DNA of 64,000 nt, from positions 2,294,001 to 2,358,000 of the forward strand of contig NZ_CP072036.1 of assembly GCF_018847375.1 (NCBI RefSeq), written 5' to 3'. A program made the position numbers and the translations under genes. Shown in pieces: positions 16,644-26,246 of this stretch. The notes under the pieces are model-generated. The model was not told where the DNA came from. It saw only the letters and a list, made by a program, of their open reading frames with translations, and did no database searches. Source of the DNA: Akkermansia massiliensis (GTDB lineage: Bacteria; Verrucomicrobiota; Verrucomicrobiia; Verrucomicrobiales; Akkermansiaceae). The first letter of the stretch is position 1; the number at the start of each line of letters is the position of its first letter.

Positions 16644-17567
16644 ATGATGACCATGAATTTGAACAAACTCTCCGTTTGGGCGGTGGGCGCCTGCCTGTGT
16701 GCGGCTTCCATTTCTCACGCCGCTGCCGCTGGAATTGACTCTTACGATGCCGCTTTAAAGAAGGTAAAGGAAGTGAAGGCGGCCCTCGACCCCTTAAAGT
16801 CAAAAAACAGGCTGAAGAACTGGGTGAATCTCGGGTTGCAGCTGGAAGGCTTGAAAAAGGGAAGCGACGTGAATGGCAGGGACGCGATGACCTGGTCTCC
16901 ACTCGCCTGGGCGGCGTATGTGGGAGATAAGGAGATTTTTGATTACCTGCTGTCCAAAGGCGCCAACCCCAAGGCTGTGGACCAGTACGGCATTTCCATT
17001 TTCATGAGAGCCGTGGAAGGGGGCAATATGGACATTGTCAAGTATTTGATGGAAGAATGCAAATATGACGCCAATGAAAAGGACCGGGAATTCGGCACGA
17101 CCGCCCTGATGAGAGCCGCAACGTGCAGGCGCAATGACATTCTTGCCTACTTGATTGACAGGAAAGCCAGCGTGAAAGCCAGGGACAAGGGAGGCCGGAA
17201 TGTGCTGGCGTATGCCGCTGATGGCCGGAATATGGATGGAATGGAAATGCTGGTGGCTAAAGGAGCGGATTTGAATGGCACGGACAAGGAAGGCCACTCC
17301 ATTTTGATGAAGGCTTCCGAGCGGGGATGCCTGGATATGGTCAAGTACCTCGTCAAAAAGGGAGCCAAGGTAAAGGGAAAGACCAGGCATGGAAAAACCG
17401 CGCTGATCTATGCCGCGGAAGGCGGTTATCTGGACGTGGCGGGATTTCTGGTGGATCACGGAGCGGACATTAAGGCGAAAAATAAATGGGGTGATACGGT
17501 GCTGGATATCAAAACGGTGGATCCTGCGGTTAAGAACTATTTACATTCAAAGCTTAAAGTGAAATAG
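16644..17567 (+). CDS. Secreted ankyrin-repeat protein
   Basis: Starting at the ATG at 16644, the protein has 307 residues. A signal peptide runs to about residue 27 (LSVWAVGACLCAASISHAAAA). About six ankyrin repeats follow, for example WSPLAWAAYVGDKEIFDYLL, FGTTALMRAATCRRNDILAYL and HGKTALIYAAEGGYLDVAGFL. Ankyrin repeats bind other proteins; secreted forms in gut bacteria often act in the periplasm or at the surface. It is followed after 7 bp by the SanA-like gene. No enzyme domain is visible. The partner is unknown. Confidence 0.88.
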   Translation: MMTMNLNKLSVWAVGACLCAASISHAAAAGIDSYDAALKKVKEVKAALDPLKSKNRLKNWVNLGLQLEGLKKGSDVNGRDAMTWSPLAWAAYVGDKEIFDYLLSKGANPKAVDQYGISIFMRAVEGGNMDIVKYLMEECKYDANEKDREFGTTALMRAATCRRNDILAYLIDRKASVKARDKGGRNVLAYAADGRNMDGMEMLVAKGADLNGTDKEGHSILMKASERGCLDMVKYLVKKGAKVKGKTRHGKTALIYAAEGGYLDVAGFLVDHGADIKAKNKWGDTVLDIKTVDPAVKNYLHSKLKVK

Positions 17568-17574
17568 AGCGTCT

Positions 17575-18297
17575 ATGCTGGCAGGAGCCGTTTATTGGAT
17601 GGGAAAGCATTTGGACCGTGGCTGGAACAGGAAGGGCGGGATAACCGTTTTCATTTTGAAAGCGGCGGGAGGCGCCTTTCTGGCGCTGGCCTTGTTGTCG
17701 GCGGGAGCGGAGTGGTACATAGCTTCCGCTTCCGGAGGCAGGGTTTTTGAGCATTCCGCGGATGTTCCCGTTCGCGCGCCTGCCCTGGTGCTGGGGTGCT
17801 CCCCTACGTTCATGGGAGGCCCCAACGGGTATTTCTATCATAGAATGGATACGGCGGCGGAACTTTGGAGGGCCGGGAAGGCGACGGTTTTTGTCGTTTC
17901 CGGGGACAATAGCTCCCACGCCTACAATGAACCGGAATGGATGAAGCAGGCCCTGGTGGAGCGCGGCGTTCCGGAGGACCGGATTGTGTGTGACTTTGCG
18001 GGGCTGCGGACGCTGGATTCCGTCGTGAGGATGAAGGAGGTCTTTGGCGTTTCAACCATGATCGTCGTTTCCCAGGAATTTCACAATGAACGTGCCCTGG
18101 CGATCGCTGCACATGAGGAAATGGACGCGTGGGCCGTCAGCGCCCCGGATGTTCCCAACCGCAGTTCACGCATTAGAAGCTGGTTCAGGGAGCGCGCGGC
18201 GCGCGTATGGATGATGCTGGACTTGTGGCTGTGGGGGCGTGAACCCCGGTTCCTGGGGGAACCCGTGGCGGTTCCGGAAGTAAAAGGGGAAAAATGA
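17575..18297 (+). CDS. SanA/YdcF-like DUF218 membrane-anchored protein
   Basis: The 240-residue protein has an N-terminal membrane segment (about residues 24-46) and then a DUF218 domain. Typical blocks are ALVLGCSPTFMGGPNGYFYHRMD, VFVVSGDN, EWMKQALVERGVPEDRIVCDFAGLRTLDSVVR and IVVSQEFHNERALAIA. SanA affects envelope barrier function and vancomycin sensitivity in enterobacteria, and YdcF binds S-adenosylmethionine. The activity is unknown here. It ends with a strong terminator, so it is the last gene of a two-gene unit with the ankyrin protein. Confidence 0.85.
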   Translation: MLAGAVYWMGKHLDRGWNRKGGITVFILKAAGGAFLALALLSAGAEWYIASASGGRVFEHSADVPVRAPALVLGCSPTFMGGPNGYFYHRMDTAAELWRAGKATVFVVSGDNSSHAYNEPEWMKQALVERGVPEDRIVCDFAGLRTLDSVVRMKEVFGVSTMIVVSQEFHNERALAIAAHEEMDAWAVSAPDVPNRSSRIRSWFRERAARVWMMLDLWLWGREPRFLGEPVAVPEVKGEK

Positions 18298-18300
18298 TCA

Positions 18301-18340
18301 ACGCCTCATGCGGCCTGGAGCGTCATGAGGCGTCTTTTTT
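18301..18340 (+). terminator. Terminator after the SanA-like gene
   Basis: Perfect 10-bp arms acgcctcatg (18301-18310) and catgaggcgt (18324-18333) are followed by ctttttt. Confidence 0.85.
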
Positions 18341-18539
18341 CATGCGGAACGGCAAACCTGGGGAGTGCCCGTACCTTGGTCCAATTAAGACTGGATGAAT
18401 CAATCGTGCCGGTTACGCGGGGAAATCTGCCATGGGGATGGGGAATGGTCCAGAAGGCCTGAGTGAACAATCCGCCACGGAAGGCGGCCGGATGGAAAAT
18501 AAGGTTCGCCGGGATAGCTCCTTGTGGTAACGTGGACGC

Positions 18540-19190
18540 ATGGATGACGCTGGTGAAACGGTCCGTAATGCGCTGCCTCCGCAATGGCTGGAATGGGCGG
18601 TGGAACTTCAGTTTATGGCCCAGGCGGGGATAACGTATGCGAAAGACCCCTATGATCTGGAGCGTTTCCAGCGGTTGAGGGAAATCGCCGCGGAAATCAT
18701 GAGCGCCAAATCCGGGCTGGATATGGATACGGTCCGGGGGCTGTTTTGCAGTGAGACCGGATTTCAAACGCCGAAAATGGATACCCGCGCGGCTATTTTC
18801 CGGGAAGGTAAAATATTGCTGGTGAAAGAAAAAGACTCCGGCTTGTGGTCCATGCCGGGCGGCTGGGTGGATGTGAACCAGTCCGTGCGCGGCAACACGG
18901 TCAAGGAGGTTCTGGAAGAGTCGGGCCTGCGTGTGGAGGCCGTGCGCCTGATTGCCCTACATGACCGCAACAGGCACAACCCTCCCCCCTATGCGTACGG
19001 GGTTTGCAAGGTCTTTGTATTATGTGAAGAAAAGGGCGGCTCCTTCCAGCCCAATCCGGAAACGTCTGAAAGCCGCTGGTTCGGACGGGATGAACTGCCT
19101 CCCATGGCTTTGGAAAAGAACACGCCGGAACAGGCGCTGCTGTGCTTTGATGCGGCGGACGATCCCTGCTGGAATCCCGTGTTTGATTAA
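18540..19190 (+). CDS. Nudix hydrolase with N-terminal helical domain
   Basis: The 216-residue protein has an N-terminal helical domain (about 14-75, LPPQWLEWAVELQFMAQAGITYAKDPYD) found in one Nudix branch, followed by the Nudix fold. The Nudix box spans 108-130 (GWVDVNQSVRGNTVKEVLEESG). The core KEVLEESG is intact, while the first Glu of the classical box is replaced by Gln, which is common in this branch. Substrates of relatives include ADP-ribose and other nucleoside diphosphate derivatives. The gene stands alone. Confidence 0.9.
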   Translation: MDDAGETVRNALPPQWLEWAVELQFMAQAGITYAKDPYDLERFQRLREIAAEIMSAKSGLDMDTVRGLFCSETGFQTPKMDTRAAIFREGKILLVKEKDSGLWSMPGGWVDVNQSVRGNTVKEVLEESGLRVEAVRLIALHDRNRHNPPPYAYGVCKVFVLCEEKGGSFQPNPETSESRWFGRDELPPMALEKNTPEQALLCFDAADDPCWNPVFD

Positions 19191-19906
19191 AAAAGGGAAC
19201 ATATACGGCAAAATCATTGACTCTTTCCGGGAAAGTGCTATGCCAGTTCCAGCGGCTTGCGAAAAGCGGGCTGTTTTATTCCGGCTGTAACGTTCCCTTC
19301 TTCTAGCGGTCAGGAAGGCCGTCTCTCCAACGGCAAAGGCTCGGTTCAACTCCGGCAGGGAATGCCATCCGCCCTATGGCATCATAGGAACCGGTTTTTT
19401 GTCTTGATGCCTGTTGCCGGCAATTCATTGTCCGTGAAGATGTGCGCTTTTTGGCGCATGCCCCAGGCGCATTTCTTCGGAATGCCTCCTTTTCCGAAAG
19501 AATTTTCCAGCCCTCGGAAATTCAGGTTTCTTTTTCCTTAATTTTCCTGTTTTTCCATTGCGGTCCTCTTCAATTGCGGCATTTTGAACCCGGAATATTC
19601 TGGTTGTTCCTGTGAGCGTGGAAAGCGGTTTCATTTTTCAGGAATGGCGGCGTTTTTCGCCTTTCCATTTTGTTGTTGTTGCATTCATGAAAAGTGCGGA
19701 TTTCAAATCCGTCGTCAATGACGAATTAATATTTTTTCATGCGGATCAGATACTTGTGGTTGAATATATAAATGGCAGCGCTTCCGCAAGGCGGCGTGAA
19801 AGGAAATTTTAGAATCATGCAAGTTATTTATCATCATTGATGATGAGCGTTTTTCTCCGGAAAGTCAGATGCCGGATTTGAAATCCGGTAGTTTGCGTGC
19901 GGAGCC
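19191..19906 (+). promoter_or_regulatory. 716-bp regulatory region upstream of the polysaccharide locus, with two copies of one palindrome
   Basis: No gene is recognised. Two copies of a palindrome, cggatttcaaatccg (19697-19711) and ccggatttgaaatccgg (19872-19888), are separated by about 176 bp. They are the same 15-bp sequence on opposite strands, because the centre base differs only by orientation. The second copy ends 18 bp before the ATG of the first polysaccharide gene. The layout looks like a regulator binding site or a pair of RNA hairpins controlling the locus. Between them lies an AT-rich stretch with aatatataaat near 19764. Confidence 0.6.
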
Positions 19907-20569
19907 ATGTATAAGTTTTTTGGAAAACGCGTATTGGATATTGCCATATCCTTATGGACATTGATAATCGTATCGCCTCTTCTGGCCGTTATATCCATAA
20001 TACTCCTGGTTCATACGCGGAAGTCTCCGTTTTTTTTCCAGACGCGTGTGGGGTACCGCGGGAAATTGTTCAGGGTTTTTAAATTCAAGACCCTGACGGA
20101 TGCCCGTGATTCGGAGGGGCTCCTGCTTCCGGATGACTTGAGGTCTTTTCCGCTGGGAACTTTTTTACGCCGCTATTCCCTGGATGAACTGCCTCAGCTG
20201 GTCAACATTATCAAGGGAGACATGTCCATTGTAGGCCCCCGGCCATGGATTCCGGAGCAGCTGGATGTTTTTCCCGGCCGCTGCCGCATGGCGCGCTGTT
20301 CCGTCCGGCCCGGATTGACCGGCATGGCCCAGGTATACGGAAGGAACGGAATCCCGTTCTACAGGCGGTTGTGCTACGACATCGTTTACGCCCGGAATGT
20401 GTCCCTGTTCATGGACGCCAGGATCGTTTTCCAAACCGTTGTCCGGTTGCTGGCCCATAAGGACGTCCGGCAGTGCGAGGACGCTTTCAGGAATATCTCG
20501 GGCAGCATGCTCATCAGGAACGATCTTTCCGTGCCTGTGCCTTTTCCGTCCAAGCAGGAAGAATCCTGA
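19907..20569 (+). CDS. Undecaprenyl-phosphate sugar-1-phosphate transferase (initiating enzyme)
   Basis: This 220-residue protein is a monotopic bacterial sugar transferase. It starts with a basic then hydrophobic segment, KRVLDIAISLWTLIIVSPLLAVISIILLV, the re-entrant membrane helix of the PglC/WcaJ family. The catalytic KFKTLTDARDSEG motif (Asp-Glu-like pair region), RRYSLDELPQLVNIIKGDMSIVGPRP and VRPGLTGMAQV follow. It transfers a sugar phosphate from a UDP-sugar to undecaprenyl phosphate, starting the repeat unit. The sugar is not predictable. It leads the polysaccharide locus. Confidence 0.95.
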   Translation: MYKFFGKRVLDIAISLWTLIIVSPLLAVISIILLVHTRKSPFFFQTRVGYRGKLFRVFKFKTLTDARDSEGLLLPDDLRSFPLGTFLRRYSLDELPQLVNIIKGDMSIVGPRPWIPEQLDVFPGRCRMARCSVRPGLTGMAQVYGRNGIPFYRRLCYDIVYARNVSLFMDARIVFQTVVRLLAHKDVRQCEDAFRNISGSMLIRNDLSVPVPFPSKQEES

Positions 20570-20605
20570 TTATTTATCCATTTAAAACCATAACCTTATA
20601 CCTTA

Positions 20606-21403
20606 ATGATGATGAACCGCCCCTCTCTTTTTTCTCCCGGAATTTTCCGGCTGGCCTCCCTGGCTGTCTGCTCCCTGCTGCTGGCCTCCTGCGTCAATCC
20701 GAAAGAGGTTCTCTATATCCAGGACATTACGGGTGAGACCCGGCAGGATATAGTCACCAAATACCAGACGACTATTCAAAAAGACGATCAGCTTTATATT
20801 TCCGTCAGCAGCAAGCAGCCGGAACTGACTACCCCCTTCATCATGGCGGAAATGGGCAATTCCATCTCCAACAACGCCAGCAATTCGCGGCCCAAAGGGT
20901 ACCTGGTGGACGACGAGGGATATATTGTCCTGCCGGTCATCGGGAAGATGAAGGCCGCCCGGAAGACGTGTTCCCAGCTTGCCCACGACATTTCCGCAAA
21001 GCTCCGCAACAGTGATTACATCAAGGACGCCTCCGTCAACGTCCAGATCATGAACTTCAAATTTTCCGTTCTGGGAGAGGTGAATAATCCCGGCTCCTAC
21101 CAGGTGGACGGCCAGCGCGTCACCATTTTTGACGCCATCAGCCGGGCGGGAGATTTGAATATCGACGGCAACCGGGACATCGTGCTGATCCGGGAAATGG
21201 AGCGTGACCGGAAGATCGTCAAGCTGGACCTGCGCAGCAAGTCCATTTTCTCCTCTCCTTATTACTATATCCGGCAGAATGATATTATTTATGTCACTCC
21301 GTCAGACCGCAAGATCAACATGAGGAGCGAAAGCGCCCAGTACTACGCCTGGGGCCTTTCGGGCCTGTCCCTGCTTATTGCCGTCATCGCCATCAGCCTG
21401 TAA
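20606..21403 (+). CDS. Wza-like polysaccharide export lipoprotein
   Basis: The 265-residue protein has a lipoprotein signal ending in LLLASC, with Cys29 as the acylated residue. A polysaccharide-export (PES) domain follows (IQKDDQLYISVSSKQPEL, about 57-74; GYIVLPVIGKMKAA), then an SLBB domain (FSVLGEVNNPGSYQVDG... near 150). A C-terminal hydrophobic helix (about 247-265) corresponds to the helix that forms the outer-membrane pore in Wza. It lies 36 bp after the transferase and 24 bp before the Wzc-like gene. Confidence 0.94.
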   Translation: MMMNRPSLFSPGIFRLASLAVCSLLLASCVNPKEVLYIQDITGETRQDIVTKYQTTIQKDDQLYISVSSKQPELTTPFIMAEMGNSISNNASNSRPKGYLVDDEGYIVLPVIGKMKAARKTCSQLAHDISAKLRNSDYIKDASVNVQIMNFKFSVLGEVNNPGSYQVDGQRVTIFDAISRAGDLNIDGNRDIVLIREMERDRKIVKLDLRSKSIFSSPYYYIRQNDIIYVTPSDRKINMRSESAQYYAWGLSGLSLLIAVIAISL

Positions 21404-21427
21404 GCCGTTTCATCCTGTTTTCCTTCC

Positions 21428-23764
21428 ATGCCCGTTTCAGTGATACAGCCTGAGGACAACGATATTTTTTCCTTCCGGTTCATTTTTTCCACGGCCAGGA
21501 GGTATTGGCCCTGGATTCTGGCGTGCGCCCTGCTGGGCGGGGGGCTGGCTTATTTCATCTGCGCCCGGCAGGGGTATCTGTACCAGAAGACCGCCCGCAT
21601 CATGCTGAGGGATGACAAGCAGAAGAATGCCCAGGTCTCGGAAATCATTCTTTCCGATCTGGGGTTCAAGCCGGGGGAGGCCAACCTGGCGAACGAGAGC
21701 TATGTGGTCAAGTCCTCGGAGGTGATGAGCCGTGTGGTGAAGGGGCTGGGGCTCGACGTCTCCTACTGGGAAAAGCGGAATATCCGGGAAGTGGATCTTT
21801 ACCATACGACTCCCCTGAAGGCGGAGTTCAGTGAAGAGGTGGCGTTTCAGCCTTGTTCCCTGGCGGTTACTCCGCTGAATGGCCGGGAATTTTCCCTGTC
21901 TTACCGGGCGAAGGAGAGCGGGGAAAACGTTCTGCACGGAAAGTTCGGCGTTCCGCTGAAGCTTCCCTTCGCCACGGTGAATGTATGCCCTACTTCTTAT
22001 TTTTCTTCAGGCAGCATGGGAAGGACCATTTTCGTGGAGCGCGTTTCCGTGAAGGAGGCCACCGACGGAATGCTGGGCCGGCTGAGCGTAACGCGGCCCG
22101 ATTCCAAGGAAAGCAGCCTGCTGGAGCTGACGTTGAGGCTTTCCCATCCGCAAAAGGCGGAAGACGCCCTGAATTATCTTATTGAAGTTTACAATGACCA
22201 TTCCAGGCGGGAGAAGCAAATGGCCGCCTCGCGGGCGGAGGAGTTCATCGTCAAGCGCATTGGCAAGCTTGGCGGCCAGCTCGGCGGCGTAGACAAGCAG
22301 GTGATTGACTACAAGCGCAACAGCCGGATCGTCAAGGATATGGATACGACGCTGGATGCCACGTTCAACAGGGTGCAGGAAATAGGGACGGAACTTTTTT
22401 CCACCAGGACGGAGTTGATCCAGGTGAAGGTGCTCGCCAGGCTGCTGGCGGACCGGAGCCGCCAGCAGGACATGATCCCCGCCAATATAGGCATTCAGGA
22501 TGCGGGAATTGCCAAGCAGATCGAACTTTTCAATGACAATTTCCTCCAGCATAAAAAGTTGTTCGCCAGCGCGGGAAGGCAGAATCCCATGGTTTCCTCC
22601 CTCGCGGAGAACATGAAGGAGATGCGCGAATCCATTGGCCGTTCCATCGCCAATTACTGCAACGCGCTGGAAGTGAGGATGGGTGAACTGGAAAAGGAGC
22701 GGAATGAACTCAACCGGCTTTTGTCGGACATGGCCTCCAAGGATGAAGGCCTGGTCCCTCTTCTCCGGGAGCAGAAGGTCATGGAGGAACTTTACCTGAT
22801 GCTGCTGAAAAAGAGGGAGGAAAACGCCCTGGCCCTGGCTACGACGGAACCAAGCGCCCGCATTCTGGAACCTGCGTTCGGCTCCAATGCTCCCGTAGCG
22901 CCCAGACTGTCCCTGATGACGATGGGCGGCATGGCCGGAGGCGCTTTTGCAAGCCTTTTGGCCCTGCTGGCCGGGAACGCCCTGAATACGAAGGTGCGGG
23001 ACAAGAAGGACCTTGCCGGCCTGACGGACCTGCCGCTGGCAGGGGAGCTGCCCCTGCTTTCCGGAAAGGAGCGGAAGAAGCTGCCCCTGGTCGTCACGAA
23101 TGGCCGTTCCTTCATGGAAGAATGCTTTCACATCCTCCGCAATAATGCGGAACTTATGCTGCTGCCCAATCCGGAGGAAGCGCCCCGCATCCTGTTCCTG
23201 ACGTCCACAAGAGCGGGGGAGGGGAAGACGTTTACGGCCCTGAACCTGGCTGCCGCGTATGCCCAGACCGGGAAAAAAGTCCTTCTCATTGATGGAGACC
23301 TCCGCAAGGCCAGCCTTTCCGCCTTTTACGGAGGGAAGAATGCCAGGGGCCTTGTCCACCTGCTGATGAATCCGCAGGTTTCTCCGGATTCCGTCCTGCA
23401 ATCCGGCAAAAGATTCCCGGGATTTGACCTGGTGACGGCAGGCCCCGTTCCCCCCAATCCCGTCGCCTTGCTGACCCAGGGCCGTTTGGAAGAGCTGCTC
23501 CGGTACTGGCGCGCCCGGTATGACCGCATCATTCTGGACGGCTGCCCGTATGAGGCCGTGGCGGACGCCTCCCTCATGGCGCGCCATGCGGACCTGGTCC
23601 TGTATGTCATCAGATGCGGCATGATCGAGAAGCAGTACGTCCCCGTCATCCAGGGGCTTGCGGACAAGGGCGAATTCCGTTCCGGAGCTGTTATCCTCAA
23701 TGCGGAGAATTTCAAAAATTCCCGTTTTCATTACTACGACGAGTATTCCGAAACTGACGGATAG
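21428..23764 (+). CDS. Wzc-like polysaccharide co-polymerase/tyrosine kinase
   Basis: The 778-residue protein has a Wzz domain with membrane segments at about 29-48 and about 495-515, enclosing a periplasmic coiled region. The cytoplasmic BY-kinase domain has Walker A TSTRAGEGKTF (592-602, Lys600), Walker A' VLLIDGDLRKAS and Walker B RIILDGCPYE (about 698). The C-terminal tail is FHYYDEYSETDG, a short Tyr cluster with three Tyr, smaller than that of E. coli Wzc. The protein controls chain length and export with the Wza-like protein. No cognate phosphatase (Wzb) is in the locus. Confidence 0.93.
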   Translation: MPVSVIQPEDNDIFSFRFIFSTARRYWPWILACALLGGGLAYFICARQGYLYQKTARIMLRDDKQKNAQVSEIILSDLGFKPGEANLANESYVVKSSEVMSRVVKGLGLDVSYWEKRNIREVDLYHTTPLKAEFSEEVAFQPCSLAVTPLNGREFSLSYRAKESGENVLHGKFGVPLKLPFATVNVCPTSYFSSGSMGRTIFVERVSVKEATDGMLGRLSVTRPDSKESSLLELTLRLSHPQKAEDALNYLIEVYNDHSRREKQMAASRAEEFIVKRIGKLGGQLGGVDKQVIDYKRNSRIVKDMDTTLDATFNRVQEIGTELFSTRTELIQVKVLARLLADRSRQQDMIPANIGIQDAGIAKQIELFNDNFLQHKKLFASAGRQNPMVSSLAENMKEMRESIGRSIANYCNALEVRMGELEKERNELNRLLSDMASKDEGLVPLLREQKVMEELYLMLLKKREENALALATTEPSARILEPAFGSNAPVAPRLSLMTMGGMAGGAFASLLALLAGNALNTKVRDKKDLAGLTDLPLAGELPLLSGKERKKLPLVVTNGRSFMEECFHILRNNAELMLLPNPEEAPRILFLTSTRAGEGKTFTALNLAAAYAQTGKKVLLIDGDLRKASLSAFYGGKNARGLVHLLMNPQVSPDSVLQSGKRFPGFDLVTAGPVPPNPVALLTQGRLEELLRYWRARYDRIILDGCPYEAVADASLMARHADLVLYVIRCGMIEKQYVPVIQGLADKGEFRSGAVILNAENFKNSRFHYYDEYSETDG

Positions 23765-23839
23765 CGCCGTTGACCGCCCCCTTTTCTTCAGCATTAGCCC
23801 CATAGCCTTTTTCCCGGTATTTTCTTCTTCCACCGTTTC

Positions 23840-25381
23840 ATGAACACCGTCTCCAGAGTGATAAGGAACACAGGATTCCTGTATATGAAAATGGGCGTCA
23901 CCATGTTCGTTTCCCTGTACGCGACGCGCCTGATCCTGAATGCCCTGGGAGTGGACGACTTCGGCATTTTCAACATGGTGGCGGGCGTGATTGCCATGCT
24001 GGCTTTTCTCAACGCCAGCATGGCGGCGGCTACCCAGCGCTTCATGAGCTACGCGGAGGGGGAAGGGGACCCGGAGAAACAGAAAATCGTGTTTAATATC
24101 AGCGTGGTGCTCCATCTTGCCATTGCCGTGATGGTCGGAATCCTGCTGTACGCTGCGGCCCCCATCCTGTTCGGGCATGTTCTCAATATTCCGGAGGACC
24201 GGGTTTTTGCCGCCAGGTGCGTATACTGGGCCATGATCGCCAGCACCGTGTTCGGCATTCTGGGCGTTCCCTGTGAAGCCGTGCTGAACGCCCATGAAAA
24301 TATGCTGTATTTCGCCGTCATAGGCGTTCTGGAATCTTTCCTGAAGCTGGGGGCGGCCCTGCTTGTCGTTCATGTGCTGGCGGACAAGCTGATTCTGTAC
24401 GGGGTGTTGATGGCCGGGATTTCCATCCTTGCCATGACGGCCATGCTTGTTTATTGCCGCAGGAACTATGCGGAGTGCGTGATTGCGCCGCGGCGTTACT
24501 GGAAACGCGGCGTTTTCCGGGAAATGGGAAGCTTTGCGGGCTGGAATTTCACGGTTTCCGCCAGCAGCATGCTGTCGGAATACGGCGTCGGCATCGTTCT
24601 GAACCACTTTTTCGGCGTTGCCCTCAATGCGGCGCAGGCCGTCGCCCAGCAGATCAACGGGCAAACCATGGCTTTTTCCGGGACCATGCTGAAGGCCCTG
24701 AATCCGGTCATTTCAAAAAGCGAGGGGGCGGGCAACCGCGGCCTCATGCTGCGGGCCTCCCTGTCCGGCTGCAAATTCGCCTACCTGCTCATGGCGGTTT
24801 TCGCCATTCCCCTGATTCTGGAGGCTCCGGGGCTCCTGGGCCTCTGGCTTCATTCCGTCCCCGCCTGGGCGGTCCTGTTCTGCAGGCTCCAGCTTGCCAG
24901 AACCTTGCTGGAACAGCTTTTCCTCAGCCTGGGGGCCGCCATTTACGCGGAGGGGAACATCCGCCTGTACACGCTGGTGAAAACGGGGTCCGGAATTCTT
25001 TTCCTGGGCGCTACCTGGGGATTCTACCGCATGGGATGGCCTCCCTGCATGATGTATGTGGCCGCCATTCTTTTCGTAACCCTGCCGGGGGGGCTGCTGG
25101 CCCTTTCCATCTGCGTGCGGCGTCTTGGCCTCAGCCTGCGGGATTTTTCTTTCCAGGTGCTGGCGCCGTGCCTTGTTCCCAGCGCGGCTACGTTTGCCGC
25201 GGGCATCCTCCTGTGCCGGATTGATGCGTCGCTTTCTCCCGTTCCGGTATTGTTCCGCACCTGCTCGCTCCTGGTCGTCTTCCTCCTTTTCCTCTGGTTT
25301 TTTTCTCTGGACGGCAGGGAGCGCGGCACCCTTGTTTTTTTCCTGAAAAGCGCCTGGAGGAAAATTCAGTTTTCCAAATAA
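23840..25381 (+). CDS. Wzx-like polysaccharide flippase
   Basis: The 513-residue protein has 12 to 14 hydrophobic segments and the MOP-superfamily start: NTGFLYMKMGVTMFVSLYATRLILNALGVDDFGIFNMVAG. This pattern is common in O-antigen and oligosaccharide flippases, which move the lipid-linked repeat across the inner membrane. It ends 4 bp before the next gene. Position in the locus and topology give the role, not a specific motif. Confidence 0.9.
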   Translation: MNTVSRVIRNTGFLYMKMGVTMFVSLYATRLILNALGVDDFGIFNMVAGVIAMLAFLNASMAAATQRFMSYAEGEGDPEKQKIVFNISVVLHLAIAVMVGILLYAAAPILFGHVLNIPEDRVFAARCVYWAMIASTVFGILGVPCEAVLNAHENMLYFAVIGVLESFLKLGAALLVVHVLADKLILYGVLMAGISILAMTAMLVYCRRNYAECVIAPRRYWKRGVFREMGSFAGWNFTVSASSMLSEYGVGIVLNHFFGVALNAAQAVAQQINGQTMAFSGTMLKALNPVISKSEGAGNRGLMLRASLSGCKFAYLLMAVFAIPLILEAPGLLGLWLHSVPAWAVLFCRLQLARTLLEQLFLSLGAAIYAEGNIRLYTLVKTGSGILFLGATWGFYRMGWPPCMMYVAAILFVTLPGGLLALSICVRRLGLSLRDFSFQVLAPCLVPSAATFAAGILLCRIDASLSPVPVLFRTCSLLVVFLLFLWFFSLDGRERGTLVFFLKSAWRKIQFSK

Positions 25382-25385
25382 TTCC

Positions 25386-26246
25386 ATGAAATCCTATTCC
25401 ATTCTCGTCAATACCTGTGATTCCTTTGAAGACTGCTGGGAGCCTTTTTTCAGGCTCTGGTCCCTCTATTGGCCCGATTGTCCCGCCCGCGTGTACCTGA
25501 ATACGGAGTACAAGGCCTACTCCGGTCCGGAGAAAAACGTCATTTCCCTGAGGAGTTGCGCAGGGCGGATCATTCCGGGGCGCAGGAGGGCCACGTGGAG
25601 CGAATGCCTGAAATGGGCCCTGGAGGCCATGGAAACGGACACGGTGCTGTACATGCAGGAGGATTACTTCCTGACGGCGCCGGTGGACGGCGGGGCGGTG
25701 GAAAGATACGCGGCGCAGATGCGCGCCCATCCGGAAATTCCCTGCATCCAGTTGACGCCGGAGGGAATTCCGGCCCGAGAGCCTTCGCGGTATGAAGGCC
25801 TTTTCACCAGTGACCCGGATTATCCCTGGTATGCGTGCTGCCAGGGCTCCCTGTGGCGCAGGGAGGCGCTGCTTTCCCTGTTGAGGAAGGAAGAATCCGC
25901 ATGGAAGTTCGAATGCTTCGGCAGCCGCAGGGCTAAGTATTCCCGCATGGAGTTTTTGACGGTGGACCCCACTTTGTTTTCCCGGGAGGGGTACCAGATC
26001 ATTCCCTACATTTTCACGGGCATCATCCACGGCAAATGGTACGGGCCGGTGGCGGAGCTGTTTGAACGGCACGGCATCTCCATGGATTTTTCCAGGAGGG
26101 GTTTTTTTGATCCGGAGGAAAAGCCCCCTTGCTCCGCAAGAATCAGGAATGCCGCCAGGAACTGGAAGACGTGGCGCAGCCGGCTGGAGCTCCGGTCCAT
26201 GAAGCGCCGCTTCCTTCGGGAGGAGAATGCCTGCGGAGGTAATTAA
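25386..26246 (+). CDS. Putative glycosyltransferase of unassigned family
   Basis: The 286-residue protein begins with YSILVNTCDSFEDCWEPFFRLWSLYWPDC, a beta-strand/helix start like that of GT-A enzymes, and has TVLYMQEDYFLTAPVDGG (about 95-112), where the QED may play the part of a DXD-like metal-binding motif. A GIIHGKWYGPV segment is near residue 215. No known GT family is recognised by eye. It overlaps the next gene by 20 bp. Its place between the flippase and a GT-D-like protein supports a transferase function. Confidence 0.62.
   Translation: MKSYSILVNTCDSFEDCWEPFFRLWSLYWPDCPARVYLNTEYKAYSGPEKNVISLRSCAGRIIPGRRRATWSECLKWALEAMETDTVLYMQEDYFLTAPVDGGAVERYAAQMRAHPEIPCIQLTPEGIPAREPSRYEGLFTSDPDYPWYACCQGSLWRREALLSLLRKEESAWKFECFGSRRAKYSRMEFLTVDPTLFSREGYQIIPYIFTGIIHGKWYGPVAELFERHGISMDFSRRGFFDPEEKPPCSARIRNAARNWKTWRSRLELRSMKRRFLREENACGGN

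Noticed and set aside
22007..24664. 885-codon open frame on the minus strand across the Wzc-like and flippase genes
   Set aside because: It crosses two well-supported plus-strand genes and has no recognisable domain, as expected for a shadow of high-GC codons.
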